Source: CAYNNQ01 sp964398785
GTDB taxonomy: Bacteria; Desulfobacterota; Desulfovibrionia; Desulfovibrionales; Desulfonatronovibrionaceae
Reading direction: 5' to 3'
NCBI GenBank assembly: GCA_964398785.1
Contig: CAYNNQ010000069.1
Location: forward strand, 1-5,786
Length of the DNA stretch: 5,786 nucleotides
Under the pieces are notes generated by a model. The model did not search any database and was not told the DNA's origin. It was given only the letters and a program-made list of their open reading frames with translations. Positions 4,389 through 5,786 of the stretch are shown piece by piece (positions within the stretch are counted from its first letter, which is position 1; each line of letters begins with the position of its first letter). A program made the position numbers and the translations under genes.

Positions 4389-5705
4389 ATGAAGGCCAGT
4401 ATAATGAGGAATATCTTGTTGGCCCTTATCGGAGCCATACTTGTTGGCGGAGGGCTTCTCTACCTAATGAATGCCGAAGGGGATAAGCCGGAGCTAAAAA
4501 TTGATCCGGACATCGTGTTCACAAACGGACGTTCTCCATTAACCCTGCTTTGCAGGGATGCGGGGATGGGGCTGGAATCGGTGAAAGTGGGGCTGATACA
4601 GGGGGATACTCGGGTAAAAATCCTCTCCTCCACCTTTCCTCAGGCACAGGATGAGTCGGAAAAAAAGTTTTCCCTTCCTTTGGAAGAAATGGAGCAGGGC
4701 AACTTTACCCTGGTTGCCTCCTGCACGGACAGTTCCTGGACAAGTTGGGGCGGGGGAAATACCCGTACCTTGAAAAAGGAAATGGTCTTAGACACCAAGC
4801 CGCCCATGGTCTCCATTCTCACTAGCCGGACCAATCTGAATCAGGGGGGAAGCGGTTTGGTACTTTTTGAAGTGTCCGAGGCAGTACCCAAATGCGGCGT
4901 ACAGGTGGGAAACCAGTTCTTCCCGGCCTATGCCAGAAACAAAGGGCCTTACTATTGCCTCTTTTCTTTTCCCTACTCCGCGGATCCGGACAAGGATGTA
5001 CCTAAGGTTGTAGCCAGGGACCGGGCGGGAAATGAGTACCAGTCCGGATTTTACTACCATGTCAATTCCAGGGATTATACCCGGGACAAAATCAGGGTCC
5101 CTGACAGTTTCCTGCGGGCAAAAATGCCTCAGTTCCAGGGAAAATATCCTGAGAAAGAGGACCTTTTGCAGCTTTTCTTGAAGGTAAACAACGAGTTGCG
5201 CAAGGAAAACCGTAGTGAACTCCAGCGCATCGGCAGGGATACCGCCAAAGACTTGTTGATTGACGGAGATTTTATCCGCCACCCCGGCTCCAGGGAATCC
5301 GGGTTCGGGGATAAACGCACCTACTTTTACAAGGGACGAAAGATTGATAAACAAAGACACCTGGGTGTGGATTTGGCTTCGGTGGCCAAGGCGAAAGTGT
5401 CTGCGGCGAATTCCGGAAAGGTGGTCTATGCCGGATTTATGGGTATATACGGAAACGTGGTCATAATCGATCACGGACTGGGCCTGCAGAGCCTGTACGC
5501 GCATTTGAGCAAGGTAGGAGTGCAGAAAGGAGAGAAAGTGGAAAAGGGGCAGAGTATCGGCCGCAGCGGGGCAACCGGCCTGGCCGGAGGCGATCACTTG
5601 CATTTTGCGATCCTGATTTCCGGTACTCCGGTTAATCCGGTGGAATGGTGGGACAAGACCTGGATCAAGCACAATATCTGGAGCAAGATGGACCGTGATA
5701 AGTAG
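4389..5705 (+). CDS. Membrane-anchored M23 (LytM-like) zinc metallopeptidase
   Basis: A 438-residue protein predicted to cut peptidoglycan cross-bridges in the periplasm, or to activate amidases if its catalytic site is degenerate. Residues about 7-27 form a hydrophobic, Gly-containing signal anchor, with an uncleaved helix or a cleaved signal both possible. Residues about 35-225 are beta-rich and resemble Ig-like modules. A charged helical segment follows at about 250-295. The C-terminal M23 domain (about 320-420) has H324 and D328 (HLGVD), H362, H372 (YAHL), and H403 and H405 (HLHF). The zinc ligands H324, D328 and H405 and the catalytic histidines H372 and H403 are all present, so it should be active. 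The start has AAGGAG 6 nt upstream; a second ATG at 4404 is less likely. It is transcribed away from hysBA and has no visible functional tie to it. The gene is bracketed by 21-bp inverted repeats. Confidence 0.92.
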   Translation: MKASIMRNILLALIGAILVGGGLLYLMNAEGDKPELKIDPDIVFTNGRSPLTLLCRDAGMGLESVKVGLIQGDTRVKILSSTFPQAQDESEKKFSLPLEEMEQGNFTLVASCTDSSWTSWGGGNTRTLKKEMVLDTKPPMVSILTSRTNLNQGGSGLVLFEVSEAVPKCGVQVGNQFFPAYARNKGPYYCLFSFPYSADPDKDVPKVVARDRAGNEYQSGFYYHVNSRDYTRDKIRVPDSFLRAKMPQFQGKYPEKEDLLQLFLKVNNELRKENRSELQRIGRDTAKDLLIDGDFIRHPGSRESGFGDKRTYFYKGRKIDKQRHLGVDLASVAKAKVSAANSGKVVYAGFMGIYGNVVIIDHGLGLQSLYAHLSKVGVQKGEKVEKGQSIGRSGATGLAGGDHLHFAILISGTPVNPVEWWDKTWIKHNIWSKMDRDK

Positions 5706-5714
5706 ATGTGGCGG

Positions 5715-5735
5715 TTTAAGTTGTTAAGTGTTAAG
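5715..5735 (-). repeat. Right arm of the 21-bp perfect inverted repeat
   Basis: It starts TTTAAGTTGTTAAGTG and is the exact reverse complement of 4251-4271. It begins 9 bp after the peptidase stop codon. The two arms enclose about 1.44 kb that contains only this gene and its upstream region. No transposase is present, and the outer flanks of the two arms are unrelated in sequence. Confidence 0.85.
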
Positions 5736-5749
5736 GGTTGATGGCAAAA

Positions 5750-5778
5750 TGAAAGTGCACCACCTAAGGTGCCTTTCA
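5750..5778. terminator. Hairpin downstream of the M23 gene, possible terminator
   Basis: TGAAAG-T-GCACC (5750-5761) pairs with GGTGC-CTTTCA (5768-5778), an 11-bp stem with one bulged T and a 6-nt loop. On the plus strand it is followed by TGACATTA with no U-tract. On the minus strand it is followed by TTTTGCC, a weak one, so it could serve a minus-strand gene to the right of the window as well as the peptidase gene. The window ends 8 nt later. Confidence 0.5.
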
Positions 5779-5786
5779 TGACATTA

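Noticed and set aside
4788..5672. A 294-codon minus-strand open frame opposite the M23 peptidase gene.
   Set aside because: The plus-strand frame has intact M23 catalytic motifs and a good ribosome-binding site; the antisense product shows no domain or motif.

Overview
The window looks like chromosomal DNA from a sulfate-reducing or related anaerobic bacterium of the Desulfovibrio type (Desulfobacterota). The main reason is a complete periplasmic [NiFeSe] hydrogenase locus, hysB-hysA-hysD, on the minus strand. Its large subunit starts with the short MSGC lipidation motif that is characteristic of Desulfovibrio HysA. Species cannot be named from the sequence alone.

Layout from left to right: (1) 61-528, minus strand, a small membrane-anchored coiled-coil protein of unknown function. 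(2) 529-833, a non-coding stretch with two near-identical GCCTGCAAAAA palindromes and shuffled partial copies. (3) 834-1331, minus, hysD, the endopeptidase that matures the large subunit. (4) 1332-1491, a gap holding a strong intrinsic terminator just downstream of hysA. (5) 1492-3018, minus, hysA, the catalytic subunit. Its reading frame contains an in-frame TGA at 1564-1566 that is almost certainly read as selenocysteine, so the gene runs 24 codons past that apparent stop. A SECIS-like hairpin lies just after the TGA. (6) 3045-3962, minus, hysB, the Tat-exported iron-sulfur small subunit. (7) 3963-4388, a 426-bp divergent intergenic region with a likely hysBA promoter and leader hairpin on one side. 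On the other side it has a possible promoter, a 17-codon ORF, a pseudoknot-like arrangement, a 12-bp palindrome and one arm of a perfect 21-bp inverted repeat. (8) 4389-5705, plus, a membrane-anchored M23 (LytM-like) metallopeptidase. (9) 5706-5786, the other arm of the 21-bp inverted repeat and a hairpin at the window edge.

How the genes work together: HysB carries the twin-arginine signal and three [4Fe-4S] clusters. HysA carries the Ni-Fe site with ligands C79, C82, Sec485 and C488. HysD would cleave the HysA tail after H491 once nickel is in place. The folded dimer would then be exported through Tat and held on the periplasmic face of the membrane by the lipidated Cys4 of HysA. Electrons from H2 would pass through the HysB clusters to a periplasmic carrier, typically a cytochrome c3 in this group; no such gene is in the window. 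The M23 peptidase and the coiled-coil protein have no evident link to the hydrogenase.

The firmest non-trivial observation is the recoded TGA: a naive gene caller stops HysA at 484 residues and loses the active-site ligands. The least explained signals are the 21-bp inverted repeats that bracket the peptidase gene and the structured leader-like element at 4091-4250.
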